18,221 nucleotides of DNA, taken from the NCBI GenBank assembly GCA_028287545.1, contig JAQBPL010000265.1, positions 1 through 18,221 of the forward strand, in the 5' to 3' direction. The translations under genes were made by a program, and so were the position numbers. Positions 6,646-13,854 of this stretch are shown one piece after another; the first letter of the stretch is position 1, and every line of letters begins with the position of its first letter. Below the pieces are notes generated by a model. The model was not told the DNA's origin. It searched no databases and saw only the letters and a list, made by a program, of their open reading frames with translations. This stretch comes from Vulcanimicrobiota bacterium. Lineage in GTDB: Bacteria > Eremiobacterota > Eremiobacteria > Baltobacterales > Baltobacteraceae.

Positions 6646-8193
6646 GTGCAAACGATGGACGGGCAAACCATCGCTGACTCGCTGCGCGATGCTCGCATCG
6701 CACTCCGGGCAGCATGGTACGATGCCGCGATAGAACTCCTCGACGGCTGTGAGGATTGGCCGTCAGACGATCGCGAAGGCGCGATCGTGCTCAAAGCCGA
6801 GGCGCTCGGCCGCCGCGACCCCGTGGCCGCGGTTGCCTACCTGGCCTCGGTCCACGACCTGCCGGCCACGACGGCCGGACGATTCGGCTTCGCGATTCAA
6901 TTCGGCAAGGCGCACGCCGCCGTGCGCGACTTCTCCTCGGCAGCCTCGCACTACGAAGAGGCACGCGCGCTGGCGAGCGAAGTCGTCAACGGCAGCCACA
7001 CGATGGCGTACCACGACCTGCGCATGCGCTGGCTGCGTCGCGAATGCGACGTCAGCGCACCTGAGGTCGCTCTCGCCGTCGCGCACCCGGATCCGGACAT
7101 CGCGGCTGCGGCATACGCGTATCGCGCGTGGCTGCATGCCGGCAACGGCGACTACGTGTCACACGTCGCCGACTTGCGCAAGTGCCTAGAGTATGTGACG
7201 ATGCCGACGGCCGAGCCGATCGACGTGGCAACGTTCGCAACTTCGGTACACGCGCTCGCGCAAACGGCGTTCGAAACAGCCGACGAGGAAGCGATGACCG
7301 CTGCCCGAGCGGCGATGCAGGCCATCAACTGGACGCCGGGCGTCGCCGCCCACCAGTTCCTGGCAATGCGCGCGATGGGCTGGGACGCGTTCATGCGCGG
7401 CCGAGCCGGCGAGGCGCAGTGGATGTTCAAGGACGCTCGGGCGCTCGCGCCGTCGGCGGCCTGGAGAACCATGACCCATGGCGATCGGGCGTACGTCGCG
7501 CGCATGTCTCATAACGAGGCCTGGGCAATCGACGAACTGGCCGAAGCGTCCCGGCTCGCCTACGATATCGCGTGGGAGAACACGTCCGGCGAGGAACGCA
7601 TGGTACTGGTCACGCTTGCGGTGCTTCACGCCCCCCACGACGCGGCTCGCGCGCAGCGCTATGCCTCGACGTTCTCGCAGCTCGGTACGGAAAACGTCGA
7701 CCCCACGATCGATCTGCACGGCAACCGCCGCGCGATCGCCCACGCGAAGTACGCGCAAGGCCGGATCGAGCAGACGCTCGGACGGCGTGAAGCGGCGGTG
7801 GCGCTGCTCCACGAAGCGTACACGATCTTCGACGGCGTCGCCTATCACTACCGTGCGACGCTGGCGGCTGCGGCTCTGGCCGAGCTGACCGGCGAATCGA
7901 AGTGGCGGGATGCCTCGACCCGCCACGCGGCATTCTACCCCGACTGCCCGCTTGCAACGTACGCCGACGAGGTCGTCGCACGGGAAGAAGCGCTTCCGAC
8001 GACACTCTCACCGTTCCAGCGGCAAGTCGCCCGCGCTCTCTGGAGCGGCGCCGAGCCGATCGAACTCTCGCGCAAGTTCAGCCGGAGCATGTACACGATC
8101 CAGCATCAGATCGACGCCGTGTTCGACGCGTTCGGCGTCGGCTCGCGCGGCGCGCTGCTCCAGGAAGCCCGCCGACGGGGCTTGGCAGCGTAA
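6646..8193 (+). CDS. TPR-like protein with C-terminal LuxR/GerE-type helix-turn-helix
   Basis: 515 residues from GTG 6646 (ATG 6655 also possible). Residues 1-440 are almost wholly helical, with repeated amphipathic A-rich pairs that look like degenerate TPR repeats, for example AAIELLDG, AASHYEEARALA and AAVALLHEAYTIF. The last 62 residues (LSPFQRQVARALWSGAEPIELSRKFSRS, then IQHQIDAVFDAFGVGSR) fit a LuxR-type HTH: the usual S.RE.EVL.L...G...EIA..L..S..TV..H pattern is recognisable but diverged. It lacks the P-loop of MalT/LAL regulators and a receiver domain. Likely a cytoplasmic transcription factor sensing through the repeat region. Next to and downstream of the lipoprotein gene, which it may regulate. 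Confidence 0.75.
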   Translation: MQTMDGQTIADSLRDARIALRAAWYDAAIELLDGCEDWPSDDREGAIVLKAEALGRRDPVAAVAYLASVHDLPATTAGRFGFAIQFGKAHAAVRDFSSAASHYEEARALASEVVNGSHTMAYHDLRMRWLRRECDVSAPEVALAVAHPDPDIAAAAYAYRAWLHAGNGDYVSHVADLRKCLEYVTMPTAEPIDVATFATSVHALAQTAFETADEEAMTAARAAMQAINWTPGVAAHQFLAMRAMGWDAFMRGRAGEAQWMFKDARALAPSAAWRTMTHGDRAYVARMSHNEAWAIDELAEASRLAYDIAWENTSGEERMVLVTLAVLHAPHDAARAQRYASTFSQLGTENVDPTIDLHGNRRAIAHAKYAQGRIEQTLGRREAAVALLHEAYTIFDGVAYHYRATLAAAALAELTGESKWRDASTRHAAFYPDCPLATYADEVVAREEALPTTLSPFQRQVARALWSGAEPIELSRKFSRSMYTIQHQIDAVFDAFGVGSRGALLQEARRRGLAA

Positions 8194-8216
8194 CCCGACC
8201 ACTGCGACCCGAAAGA

Positions 8217-8247
8217 GAAACCCCGCTCCGGCGGGGTTTCTTTTTTT
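8217..8247 (+). terminator. Rho-independent terminator
   Basis: Perfect 10-bp stem GAAACCCCGC / GCGGGGTTTC (8217-8226, 8231-8240) with TCCG loop, followed by seven T (8241-8247), 24 nt after the LuxR-type gene stop. On the minus strand the same hairpin follows the methyltransferase stop at 8252, though with a poorer U-tract, so it may work in both directions. Confidence 0.95.
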
Positions 8248-8251
8248 GCGG

Positions 8252-8851
8252 TTAGCGCCGCAGGCGATAGACGAGGCCGAACCCGAGGTCGGCAACGACT
8301 TCGAACCCCTCGGCGTCTTCGATCGTTTCGTGTTCGACGGCGGTGTGATACAGCAGGACGATCTCGCGCGCGCCGTCCGCCGCGAGCAGGTTGGCCAGCA
8401 TGCGCTCGAGGACCGGCGCGCGGAACGGGTTGTACAAGTAGACGACCAGATCGCCGCGCGGAAACGTGAACGAGGCGGCATCGGCAGCCACGATGCGCAC
8501 GTCCTTCGCCGCGCGCTGCGCACCGTGCGCCGCAGCCAGATTATCGCGGGCGATCTCCACCAGCGCGGGCGAGATCTCGATCCCGACGACGCGCCGAAAC
8601 GGACGGCGCGCGGCGAGCAGCACGACCCGCCCCATCCCCGCGCCGACGTCGACGAACGTCGCGAGCTCGGGGCGCAGCGGCGAGGCATCGAGCAACGCCT
8701 CCGCCTCGGCGACCGGCGTCGGCTCGTAGTGGGTTGCGAATTCCAGCGACGGACCGATCGCATCGGGATCGAGCTCGCCCAGGAACACGAGCGCCTCGGT
8801 CGTCACGCCGTGCACGGCGTCGAAACGCTGGCCCGCACGCCGCCCGCTCAC
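8252..8851 (-). CDS. Class I SAM-dependent methyltransferase
   Basis: 199 residues. Motif I is FVDVGAGMGRVVLLAA (66-81), the glycine loop binding S-adenosylmethionine, followed by VVGIEISP with the acidic Glu92 that binds the ribose. DA near 124-125 fits motif III and VVYLYNPF (136-143) motif IV. This NPF-containing form resembles small uncharacterised methyltransferases with the N-terminal FDAVHGVTTE segment. Substrate unknown; nothing in the sequence suggests rRNA or a specific metabolite. Start GTG 8851, 13 nt after the RpiR gene stop, so probably the last gene of that transcript. Confidence 0.8.
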   Translation of the reverse strand: MSGRRAGQRFDAVHGVTTEALVFLGELDPDAIGPSLEFATHYEPTPVAEAEALLDASPLRPELATFVDVGAGMGRVVLLAARRPFRRVVGIEISPALVEIARDNLAAAHGAQRAAKDVRIVAADAASFTFPRGDLVVYLYNPFRAPVLERMLANLLAADGAREIVLLYHTAVEHETIEDAEGFEVVADLGFGLVYRLRR

Positions 8852-8864
8852 GCGCCAGGTTTCG

Positions 8865-9743
8865 CTAATAGCGTTTCGAGGCCGTCGCTTCGCGCGTGCG
8901 CTCGATCATGCCGAGCGAGCGGTCGTGATTCATGTGCGCGACCCCGACGTAGAGCGTATCGATGATCGTGAGCTGCGCGATACGGCTCGAGCTCGCGTCG
9001 CTGCGGAACGCGGTCTGCTTCGCGGCCGTGACGAGCGTGATGTCGGAAACCTTTGTGATCGGCGAGGTCGGGCGATGCGTGATGCCGATGGTGGTCGCGC
9101 CGTTCGTCTTCGCGCGGTTCAACGCGTCGGTGACGTCGCGGCTCGCGCCGGTGTGCGAGATTCCAAGCGCAACGTCGCCGGGGAGCAGCAGCGAGGACGA
9201 CATCGCCATCAGGTCGCCGTCGGAAAGCGCGACCACTTGCAGCCCGAGCTTGAGAAACTTATGGTACGCGTCGAGCGCGAGCGGGCCGCTGCCGCCGACG
9301 CCGTAGATCTCGACGCGGCGCGCCGCCGAGAGCGCATCGACCGCGCGCTGGAGTTCGCCGTCGTCGAGCACTTCGATCGTGTCGCGCAACGCCTGAGCAT
9401 TCGCTTGGAAGACCTTCGTCTTGACCGTCGCGAGGTCGTCGCCGGGCTCGATCGCGGCATAGATCGCCGTGGCCGGCTCGACCAGATCGCGTGCGAGGAC
9501 GATCTTAAACTCCTGATAACCCTTGTAGCCGATTTTCTGACAGAGCCGCACGACCGTCGATTCGCTCGTGTTCGTCCGCTCCGCAAGTTCGGTGACCGTC
9601 AGGTAGATCAACTCGTCCGGATGTTTGAGGATGAAGTCCGCGACGCGCTGTTCAGCCGCTCGCAAGCCTGAGTACGCACCATGCAGACGCACGAACGAGC
9701 CCGGAACGTTGACCGGATCGACGCCCACTTCTTTTACCGCCAT
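8865..9743 (-). CDS. MurR/RpiR family transcriptional regulator
   Basis: 292 residues. N-terminal HTH_6 domain (about 17-90) with LRAAEQRVADFIL and the recognition region TVTELAERTNTSESTVVRLCQKIGY. A C-terminal SIS domain (about 132-265) with VEIYGVGGSGPLALDAYHKF and GISHTGASRDVTDAL would bind a phosphosugar; the Ser/Thr residues of both loops are present. Members repress or activate sugar-phosphate or amino-sugar catabolism. No such catabolic gene is adjacent: the neighbours are a DivIC-linked small protein upstream and a methyltransferase downstream. Start ATG 9743. Family call is strong; target unknown. Confidence 0.92.
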   Translation of the reverse strand: MAVKEVGVDPVNVPGSFVRLHGAYSGLRAAEQRVADFILKHPDELIYLTVTELAERTNTSESTVVRLCQKIGYKGYQEFKIVLARDLVEPATAIYAAIEPGDDLATVKTKVFQANAQALRDTIEVLDDGELQRAVDALSAARRVEIYGVGGSGPLALDAYHKFLKLGLQVVALSDGDLMAMSSSLLLPGDVALGISHTGASRDVTDALNRAKTNGATTIGITHRPTSPITKVSDITLVTAAKQTAFRSDASSSRIAQLTIIDTLYVGVAHMNHDRSLGMIERTREATASKRY

Positions 9744-9783
9744 GGACTGTGCGATTCTGCGCGTGGGCCGAGCCCGCCTGGAG

Positions 9784-10170
9784 CTAACCCCGCTCGTCTC
9801 CCCCGAAGAGTTTGGCCCTTTGTCGCTTGCGCACCAAGTGTCGCTCGAACGGCTGGGGCCGATCGAAGGGCGCCCAGGCCTCGGTCGACTTGAGGTACGC
9901 GGCGATTTGGGCTTCGAACGACGGGTCGGTCAAGGCCGGGGCGTCGCTCGTCGGTGCAACCTCGTCGACGCGGGTCTGCGCGATCACCACCATCCGGCCC
10001 ATCAGGTCGAACGGCAGCGTCGTCTCCTTGCGCTCGAGCGCTCGCGTGTAGGTCGCGCGGTTCTTGTTCACGTCGCCGATCGGTGCCGCCACGAGTCGGC
10101 CGTCTTCGAGGCGTACCGTCGCGCCGAGGTTGTGGACGTTGATCACACTTCCACGCACCCGCTCGCTCAC
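9784..10170 (-). CDS. Small protein downstream of FtsB/DivIC-like gene, possible OB/S1-like fold
   Basis: 128 residues. The first 65 or so (RGSVINVHNLGATVRLEDG, then VAAPIGDV) have the strand pattern of an OB/S1-like barrel, but the characteristic GLVHISE of true S1 domains is absent, so the fold is a guess. The C-terminal half is charged and ends in a basic tail (ERHLVRKRQRAK). GTG start 10170 overlaps the TGA of the DivIC-like gene in a GTGA junction, indicating coupled translation. In Bacillus subtilis divIC is followed by the S1-domain gene yabR, which makes the position suggestive of a functional analogue. Confidence 0.6.
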   Translation of the reverse strand: MSERVRGSVINVHNLGATVRLEDGRLVAAPIGDVNKNRATYTRALERKETTLPFDLMGRMVVIAQTRVDEVAPTSDAPALTDPSFEAQIAAYLKSTEAWAPFDRPQPFERHLVRKRQRAKLFGGDERG

Positions 10171-10472
10171 GGCTGCGTTCCCCCCCGCTTCAGATAGATG
10201 ATCGCTTCTTTACTCCCGACGAGGTGGAGGCGATCGTGGATCTCGGGGACGGCGCCGTGCGGATCCGAGAGCCGCCGGATGTCGCGCAGCTGCTGCGCGC
10301 GTTTGACCTTGAGCGAGAGCACGTCGGCTTCCACCACGTGCAGCTCGCGCGCCAGTGCGACGTTGCGTCCGATCACGCGCGCGTACTGCACGCCGACCAG
10401 TGATACGACGAAGATGACGACGCTCGCGACGCCGATCCGGCCCAGAGCACGGACAAGCGCCGCCGCAGTCAT
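10167..10472 (-). CDS. FtsB/DivIC-like septum formation initiator
   Basis: 101 residues with the FtsB/DivIC layout: short cytoplasmic N-terminus, one transmembrane segment (about 13-30, rich in Val/Ile), an extracytoplasmic coiled coil (about 36-66), then DPHGAVPEIHDRLHLVGSKE, matching the conserved end of the family (DP..iE...R...v..gE). Such proteins bind FtsL and FtsQ/DivIB in the divisome and help activate septal peptidoglycan synthesis. Start ATG 10472 overlaps the accA stop (ATGA) and its own stop overlaps the next gene, so it is in a tightly coupled block. Distinguishing FtsB from FtsL is not possible here. Confidence 0.78.
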   Translation of the reverse strand: MTAAALVRALGRIGVASVVIFVVSLVGVQYARVIGRNVALARELHVVEADVLSLKVKRAQQLRDIRRLSDPHGAVPEIHDRLHLVGSKEAIIYLKRGGTQP

Positions 10473-11419
10473 GACGGCGGGGCTCCGATGCGGCGGAACT
10501 TCACGTAGCGGCGGTCGAGGAGATCGGCGAGCGGGACCCCTACCAGCGCATCGAGCGCGGCGTCGACCGCGTCGAGCACGCGCGCGACCGTTCCCGCCGA
10601 GTCACGGTGCGCGCCGCCGAGCGGTTCGCCGACGATCTCGTCGATGATGCCGAAGCGAAGGAGGTCGTCGGAGGTGAGCCGCAGCCGGGTCGCCGCTTCT
10701 TCCGCCCGGGCCGCATCGCCCCACAGGATCGCGGCGGCGCCTTCCGGAGAAGCGACCGAATAGACCGAATGTTCGAGCATCAGCACGCGGTCGGCGAGCC
10801 CGAGCGCGAGCGCGCCGCCGGAGCCGCCTTCGCCGATCACCGTCGCGACGATCGGAATGCGCGCGTCGGCGAGCTCGTACAACGCCTGCGCGATCGCTTC
10901 GGCTTGCGCGCGTTCTTCGGATCCGATCCCCGGGTCGGCCCCGTTGGTATCGATGAAGGTTACGACCGGCAGCCGCAGGTGCGCGGCGAGCGCGACCAGC
11001 CGCGTCACTTTGCGATAGCCCTCGGGCGCGGGCATCCCGAAGTTGCGCATCACCTTTTCGCGGGTGTCGCGCCCTTTGTCTTGGGCGATCGCCATCACGC
11101 GCCGCCCGCGCAGCTTGGCGAAGCCGCCGACGATCGCGTGGTCGTCGTGGAAGTGCCGATCGCCGTGCAGCTCGTCGAATTGGTCGAACGCGGCAAGGTA
11201 GTCGGTCCCGAGCGGACGCTTGGGATGACGCGCCATGTTGACCCGCTGCCACGCGGTCATCGTGCCGAAGACCTCGTGCTGGATCTCGGCATACTTCGCC
11301 TCGAGCGCTTCGATCACGCCGCCCATGTCGACCGGCTGCTGCGCGGCTTGCGCCTTGAGCGCGGCGATGCGCTGTTCGAGTTCGAGCAGGCCCTTCTCGC
11401 GTTCGACGATCACGTTCAC
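10469..11419 (-). CDS. accA: Acetyl-CoA carboxylase carboxyltransferase subunit alpha
   Basis: 316 residues, the usual AccA length. N-terminal coiled helix (LLELEQRIAALKAQ) followed by the crotonase-like fold: RPLGTDYL, FDELHGDRHFHDDHAIVGGFAKL, AQDKGRDTREKVMRNFGMPAPEGYRK, FIDTNGADPGIGSEERAQAEAIA, GEGGSGGALALGLADRVLMLEHSVYSVASPEG. With AccD it transfers the carboxyl group from biotin-BCCP to acetyl-CoA, making malonyl-CoA for fatty-acid synthesis. GTG start 11419 overlaps the accD stop by 4 bp, and the stop overlaps the FtsB/DivIC-like gene by 4 bp. Confidence 0.97.
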   Translation of the reverse strand: MNVIVEREKGLLELEQRIAALKAQAAQQPVDMGGVIEALEAKYAEIQHEVFGTMTAWQRVNMARHPKRPLGTDYLAAFDQFDELHGDRHFHDDHAIVGGFAKLRGRRVMAIAQDKGRDTREKVMRNFGMPAPEGYRKVTRLVALAAHLRLPVVTFIDTNGADPGIGSEERAQAEAIAQALYELADARIPIVATVIGEGGSGGALALGLADRVLMLEHSVYSVASPEGAAAILWGDAARAEEAATRLRLTSDDLLRFGIIDEIVGEPLGGAHRDSAGTVARVLDAVDAALDALVGVPLADLLDRRYVKFRRIGAPPS

Positions 11420-12315
11420 GCCGGCGTCTCCGACGAGCTGGGCGCGGTCACCGTGGCGTGACCGTTCGACGCCTGCTTCGCCCCGACGCCGTAGTCGAGC
11501 AAACGCATCAGCAGCGGCTTGAGATCGCGGCGCTCGACAACCGAGTCGAGTGCGCCCTTCTCCAGCAGAAATTCGGCGGTCTGGAAGTTCTCGGGAAGCT
11601 TCTGGCGGATCGTCTGCTCGATCACGCGCCGTCCGGCGAAGCCGATCGCCGCGCGCGCCTCGGCGACGATCACGTCGGCCTGAAATGCAAAGGACGCCGA
11701 GACGCCGCCGGTGGTCGGGTCGGTGAGCACGCTGATGTAGTATCCGCCGTCGTCATGGAAGCGGCGCACGGCCAGGGTCGTCTTCGCCATCTGCATCAGC
11801 GCCAGCATGCCTTCTTCCATCCGCGCCCCGCCGCTGGCAGTGAAGACGACGCAGGGAACACGCCGTTCGCGGGCCCGTTCGAAGAGCTGGGCGATACGCT
11901 CACCGACGACGGTTCCCATGGTGCCGCCGCGGAAGTTGAAGTCCATGACCCCGAGCGCCACCGGGAATCCGCCGATGGAAGCGAACCCGCAGACCACGCC
12001 TTCGGTGAGCTTGGATTTCTCACGATCGCGCTGGAGTTTCTGGGGATACGGAACTTTGTCAGTCCAGCCAAGCGGGTCGCCGGGCAGCAAATCGCCGCCG
12101 ATTTCGGTGAAGTCTGCGTCGACCAACATCGCGATGCGGTCGAACGCATGCATCCGGAAGTGGTGCTGGCAGCGCGGACAGACCCAGAGGTTGGCGGCGA
12201 GGTCCGGCCGATAGATCATCTCCGAACACTTCGGACACTTCGTCCACTGCGCGGCGTCCTCGGCCGGGATCGGCTGGGCCCGCCGCAGGCGCAGCCATTC
12301 CGGCATAGGCGCCAC
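11416..12315 (-). CDS. accD: Acetyl-CoA carboxylase carboxyltransferase subunit beta
   Basis: 299 residues. The four-Cys zinc ribbon TKCPKC...VCPRC is intact (Cys27, Cys30, Cys46, Cys49), followed by the carboxyltransferase core: DPLGWTDK, VALGVMDFNFRGGTMGTVVGE, FTASGGARMEEGMLALMQMAKT, YISVLTDPTTGGVSASFA, AAIGFAGRRVIEQT. It partners AccA in the cytoplasmic carboxyltransferase heterotetramer. GTG 12315 is used, with GGAAG about 10 nt upstream inside the preceding gene; ATG 12306 is an alternative. It begins 4 nt after the glycosyltransferase stop and overlaps accA. Confidence 0.97.
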   Translation of the reverse strand: MAPMPEWLRLRRAQPIPAEDAAQWTKCPKCSEMIYRPDLAANLWVCPRCQHHFRMHAFDRIAMLVDADFTEIGGDLLPGDPLGWTDKVPYPQKLQRDREKSKLTEGVVCGFASIGGFPVALGVMDFNFRGGTMGTVVGERIAQLFERARERRVPCVVFTASGGARMEEGMLALMQMAKTTLAVRRFHDDGGYYISVLTDPTTGGVSASFAFQADVIVAEARAAIGFAGRRVIEQTIRQKLPENFQTAEFLLEKGALDSVVERRDLKPLLMRLLDYGVGAKQASNGHATVTAPSSSETPA

Positions 12316-12319
12316 GGTG

Positions 12320-13027
12320 CTACTTCTTCCCGGTCAGCCGGGCGCGGTAGATGCGGCCCAGCTGCTTGAGGTAGTTGAAGATCTCGCTCTGATTGAGCTT
12401 CGACTCGCCGGCGATGCGGTCGGTGAAGACGTACGGCACTTCGAGCGCGCGGCCGTACCGGGCTTTCGCGATCACTTCGAGCCCGATCTTGAAACCGATC
12501 GGATCGAGTTCGACGCCGTCGAGCGCGGCGCGTTTCACCAGGAAGTAGCCCGACGTGATGTCCTTGATCGGGGTCAGGGGTTGGGCGAGGGCGATGGCGA
12601 CGCGCGAGGTGATGATGCGCCGCTTCGGCCAATTTTCGATGCCGCCGCCCGGGACGTAGCGCGACCCGATCGCCAAGCCGTAGCCTCCGGTCGCCAGCGC
12701 GTTCACCATGCGCGGCAGAATCGCGGCGTCGTGCGAGAAATCCGCGTCCATCGCTCCGAGCGCGACCGACTCGGGGCGCGCGAACTTCCAGCCGTCGATC
12801 ACGCCCGAGGACAAACCGAGTTTTCCGGGGCGGTGGAGACAGCGCACCGGCAGGCCTTCGGCTTCGAGACGGTCGACGATCGCGCCGGTCCCGTCGGGTG
12901 AGTTGTCGTCGACGACCACGATCTCGCCGTCGAGACCGTCCTGCTTGAAGATCCCCGCGAGCGTACGCACCAATCGTTCGATGCCGCCGGCTTCGTTGTA
13001 CGTCGGCACGACGAGGGAGAATTTCAT
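12320..13027 (-). CDS. Family 2 glycosyltransferase, dolichyl/polyprenyl-phosphate mannose synthase-like
   Basis: 235 residues. GT-A fold signatures in order: FSLVVPTYNEAGGIERLV (3-20), EIVVVDDNSPDGT (35-47), HRPGKLGLSSGVIDGW (65-80), the DxD-type AMDADFSHD (92-100; Asp94, Asp96), GSRYVPGG and ITSGYFLVKRAAL. The C-terminus has no transmembrane helices, like soluble DPM1-type synthases, which move a sugar from a nucleotide sugar to a polyprenyl phosphate. Actual donor and acceptor are not known. ATG 13027 gives the expected start (MKFSLVVPTYN); an in-frame ATG at 13057 would add ten residues. It lies upstream of accD in the same transcript. Confidence 0.88.
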   Translation of the reverse strand: MKFSLVVPTYNEAGGIERLVRTLAGIFKQDGLDGEIVVVDDNSPDGTGAIVDRLEAEGLPVRCLHRPGKLGLSSGVIDGWKFARPESVALGAMDADFSHDAAILPRMVNALATGGYGLAIGSRYVPGGGIENWPKRRIITSRVAIALAQPLTPIKDITSGYFLVKRAALDGVELDPIGFKIGLEVIAKARYGRALEVPYVFTDRIAGESKLNQSEIFNYLKQLGRIYRARLTGKK

Positions 13028-13065
13028 CGGCGTCGTCACCGAGGCTGCATCCTGCATCGCTTGCG

Positions 13066-13347
13066 TCACGTAAGTCGCCGCAGCGTCAGGAAGCGCGCCG
13101 GATCGAAGGGCGCAAGGTCGGCATATTGATCGGACTCCTGGCGCAGCAGGTGTACGCCGGCCTGATCGATTTCCTCGATCTCGGTCGCCGGGACGGCGAC
13201 GTCTTCGCCGCGCGCGTCCCAATGCACGGCTATCAACTCGGCGCTGCGCGCTTCGCCTTCGGCGTACACGCCGGTAACGGTGCCGACGCGTGTCGCGCCG
13301 GCATAGACCGGGGTTCCCGGTTCGAGAGTTTCGAGGGTGCGTGCCAT
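13066..13347 (-). CDS. Small PRC-barrel/DUF2171-like protein
   Basis: 93 residues. LEPGTPVYAGATRVGTVTGV (8-27), a middle strand ELIAVHW and VAVPATEIEEIDQAGVHL (51-67) give the short beta-barrel pattern of PRC-barrel or DUF2171 proteins (G..V....G..VG.V......IP...I..I....V.L). The last 25 residues (ADLAPFDP, FLTLRR) are an extension. PRC-barrels bind partner proteins or RNA; no specific role is evident. ATG 13347 is the sensible start. It sits between the RHH gene and the glycosyltransferase on the same strand. Confidence 0.65.
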   Translation of the reverse strand: MARTLETLEPGTPVYAGATRVGTVTGVYAEGEARSAELIAVHWDARGEDVAVPATEIEEIDQAGVHLLRQESDQYADLAPFDPARFLTLRRLT

Positions 13348-13406
13348 GGTCGAACCGGAGTTGTACGCCTCGCGGGCGTGCCGTTCCCGTGAAGCGGCCT
13401 TCACAC

Positions 13407-13601
13407 TCATCGTGCCCGGCGCTCGCTCTCTTCGAGTGCCTCGAGCGCGCGGAGCAACGCCGCCTTCACGTCGGACTGGCCTCGGAATTGCCGCTCGAGC
13501 GATTCGTTCAATACGGCGTTCATGCTCTTGCGTTCGGTCTCCGCCCGTCGTTTCAGCTGATCGTACACATCGTCCGCCAGGCGCGCCGGAAAGGCCCGCA
13601 T
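13407..13601 (-). CDS. Ribbon-helix-helix (Arc/CopG-type) regulator
   Basis: 64 residues. FPARLADDVYDQLKRRAETERKSMNAVLNESLE fits the RHH fold: a short DNA-contacting strand (about 3-8), helix A (10-22), the turn TERKSMN with the Ser/Asn cap, and helix B (25-36). The tail (39-64) is an amphipathic helix. Arc/CopG/ParD-type dimers bind short repeated palindromes. No toxin gene is adjacent, so an antitoxin role is not supported; an autoregulator is favoured because two 8-bp palindromes lie over its own promoter. Start ATG 13601 is only about 9 nt after the predicted -10, which implies a nearly leaderless transcript. Confidence 0.82.
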   Translation of the reverse strand: MRAFPARLADDVYDQLKRRAETERKSMNAVLNESLERQFRGQSDVKAALLRALEALEESERRAR

Positions 13602-13610
13602 GGTCGGCCC

Positions 13611-13639
13611 ATGATATCACATTGATATCACCTTGCCAA
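13611..13639 (-). promoter_or_regulatory. Near-consensus promoter with two tandem palindromic operators
   Basis: On the minus strand TTGGCA (13639..13634), 17 bp, TATCAT (13616..13611): each hexamer matches consensus at 5 of 6. Two copies of the perfect palindrome TGATATCA (13612-13619 and 13623-13630) lie over the -10 and the spacer with an 11-bp period, about one helical turn. This is the layout expected for repression by a dimeric RHH protein. The -10 ends 9 nt before the RHH ATG. Confidence 0.7.
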
Positions 13640-13728
13640 GCCGGCCCGGTCCGCCTCGCTTGGCTAGACCAATTGCCCGAGCGCCCACAGTGCGCCGGCG
13701 GAGCGAGTGCCTGCGGGAGGTGAAGCCG

Positions 13729-13854
13729 ATGCTCGGCGCAATGAGCACGTCGATGCGCCGGGCCGGTGGGCCGAGGCGCGCCGCACAGGTGAAAGCCTTG
13801 GTGAACATGCCTCTGATCGTCGACTCCACCCCCCAGTGCGCGGTGCACGCGTGA
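13729..13854 (+). CDS. Small ORF (41 residues) overlapping the alpha/beta-hydrolase
   Basis: ATG 13729 has GGAGG (13716-13720) 8 nt upstream, better than most starts here. The 41-residue product (MLGAMSTSMRRAGGPRRAAQ, ending VHA) is basic in the middle, with no signal peptide, membrane segment or homology that I recognise. Its TGA (13852-13854) overlaps the GTG start (13851) of the alpha/beta-hydrolase in a GTGA junction, the usual sign of coupled translation. It may be a genuine small gene or a leader that delivers ribosomes to the hydrolase start. Nothing else is apparent in the 127 bp between the RHH start and this ORF. Confidence 0.42.
   Translation: MLGAMSTSMRRAGGPRRAAQVKALVNMPLIVDSTPQCAVHA

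Noticed and set aside
13407..13601. RHH protein as antitoxin of a toxin-antitoxin pair
   Set aside because: No toxin-like gene follows; the next gene is PRC-barrel-like and the next a glycosyltransferase.
13635..13664. 7-bp inverted repeat GCCAAGC/GCTTGGC with 16-nt loop upstream of the RHH promoter
   Set aside because: Short arms and a long loop, no T-run; it partly overlaps the -35 but gives no clear function beyond the two palindromes already reported.
13617..13809. Minus-strand reading upstream of the RHH gene (starting MFTKAFTCAARLG) as a small gene
   Set aside because: Random-looking basic composition, overlaps the RHH promoter, no ribosome binding site.
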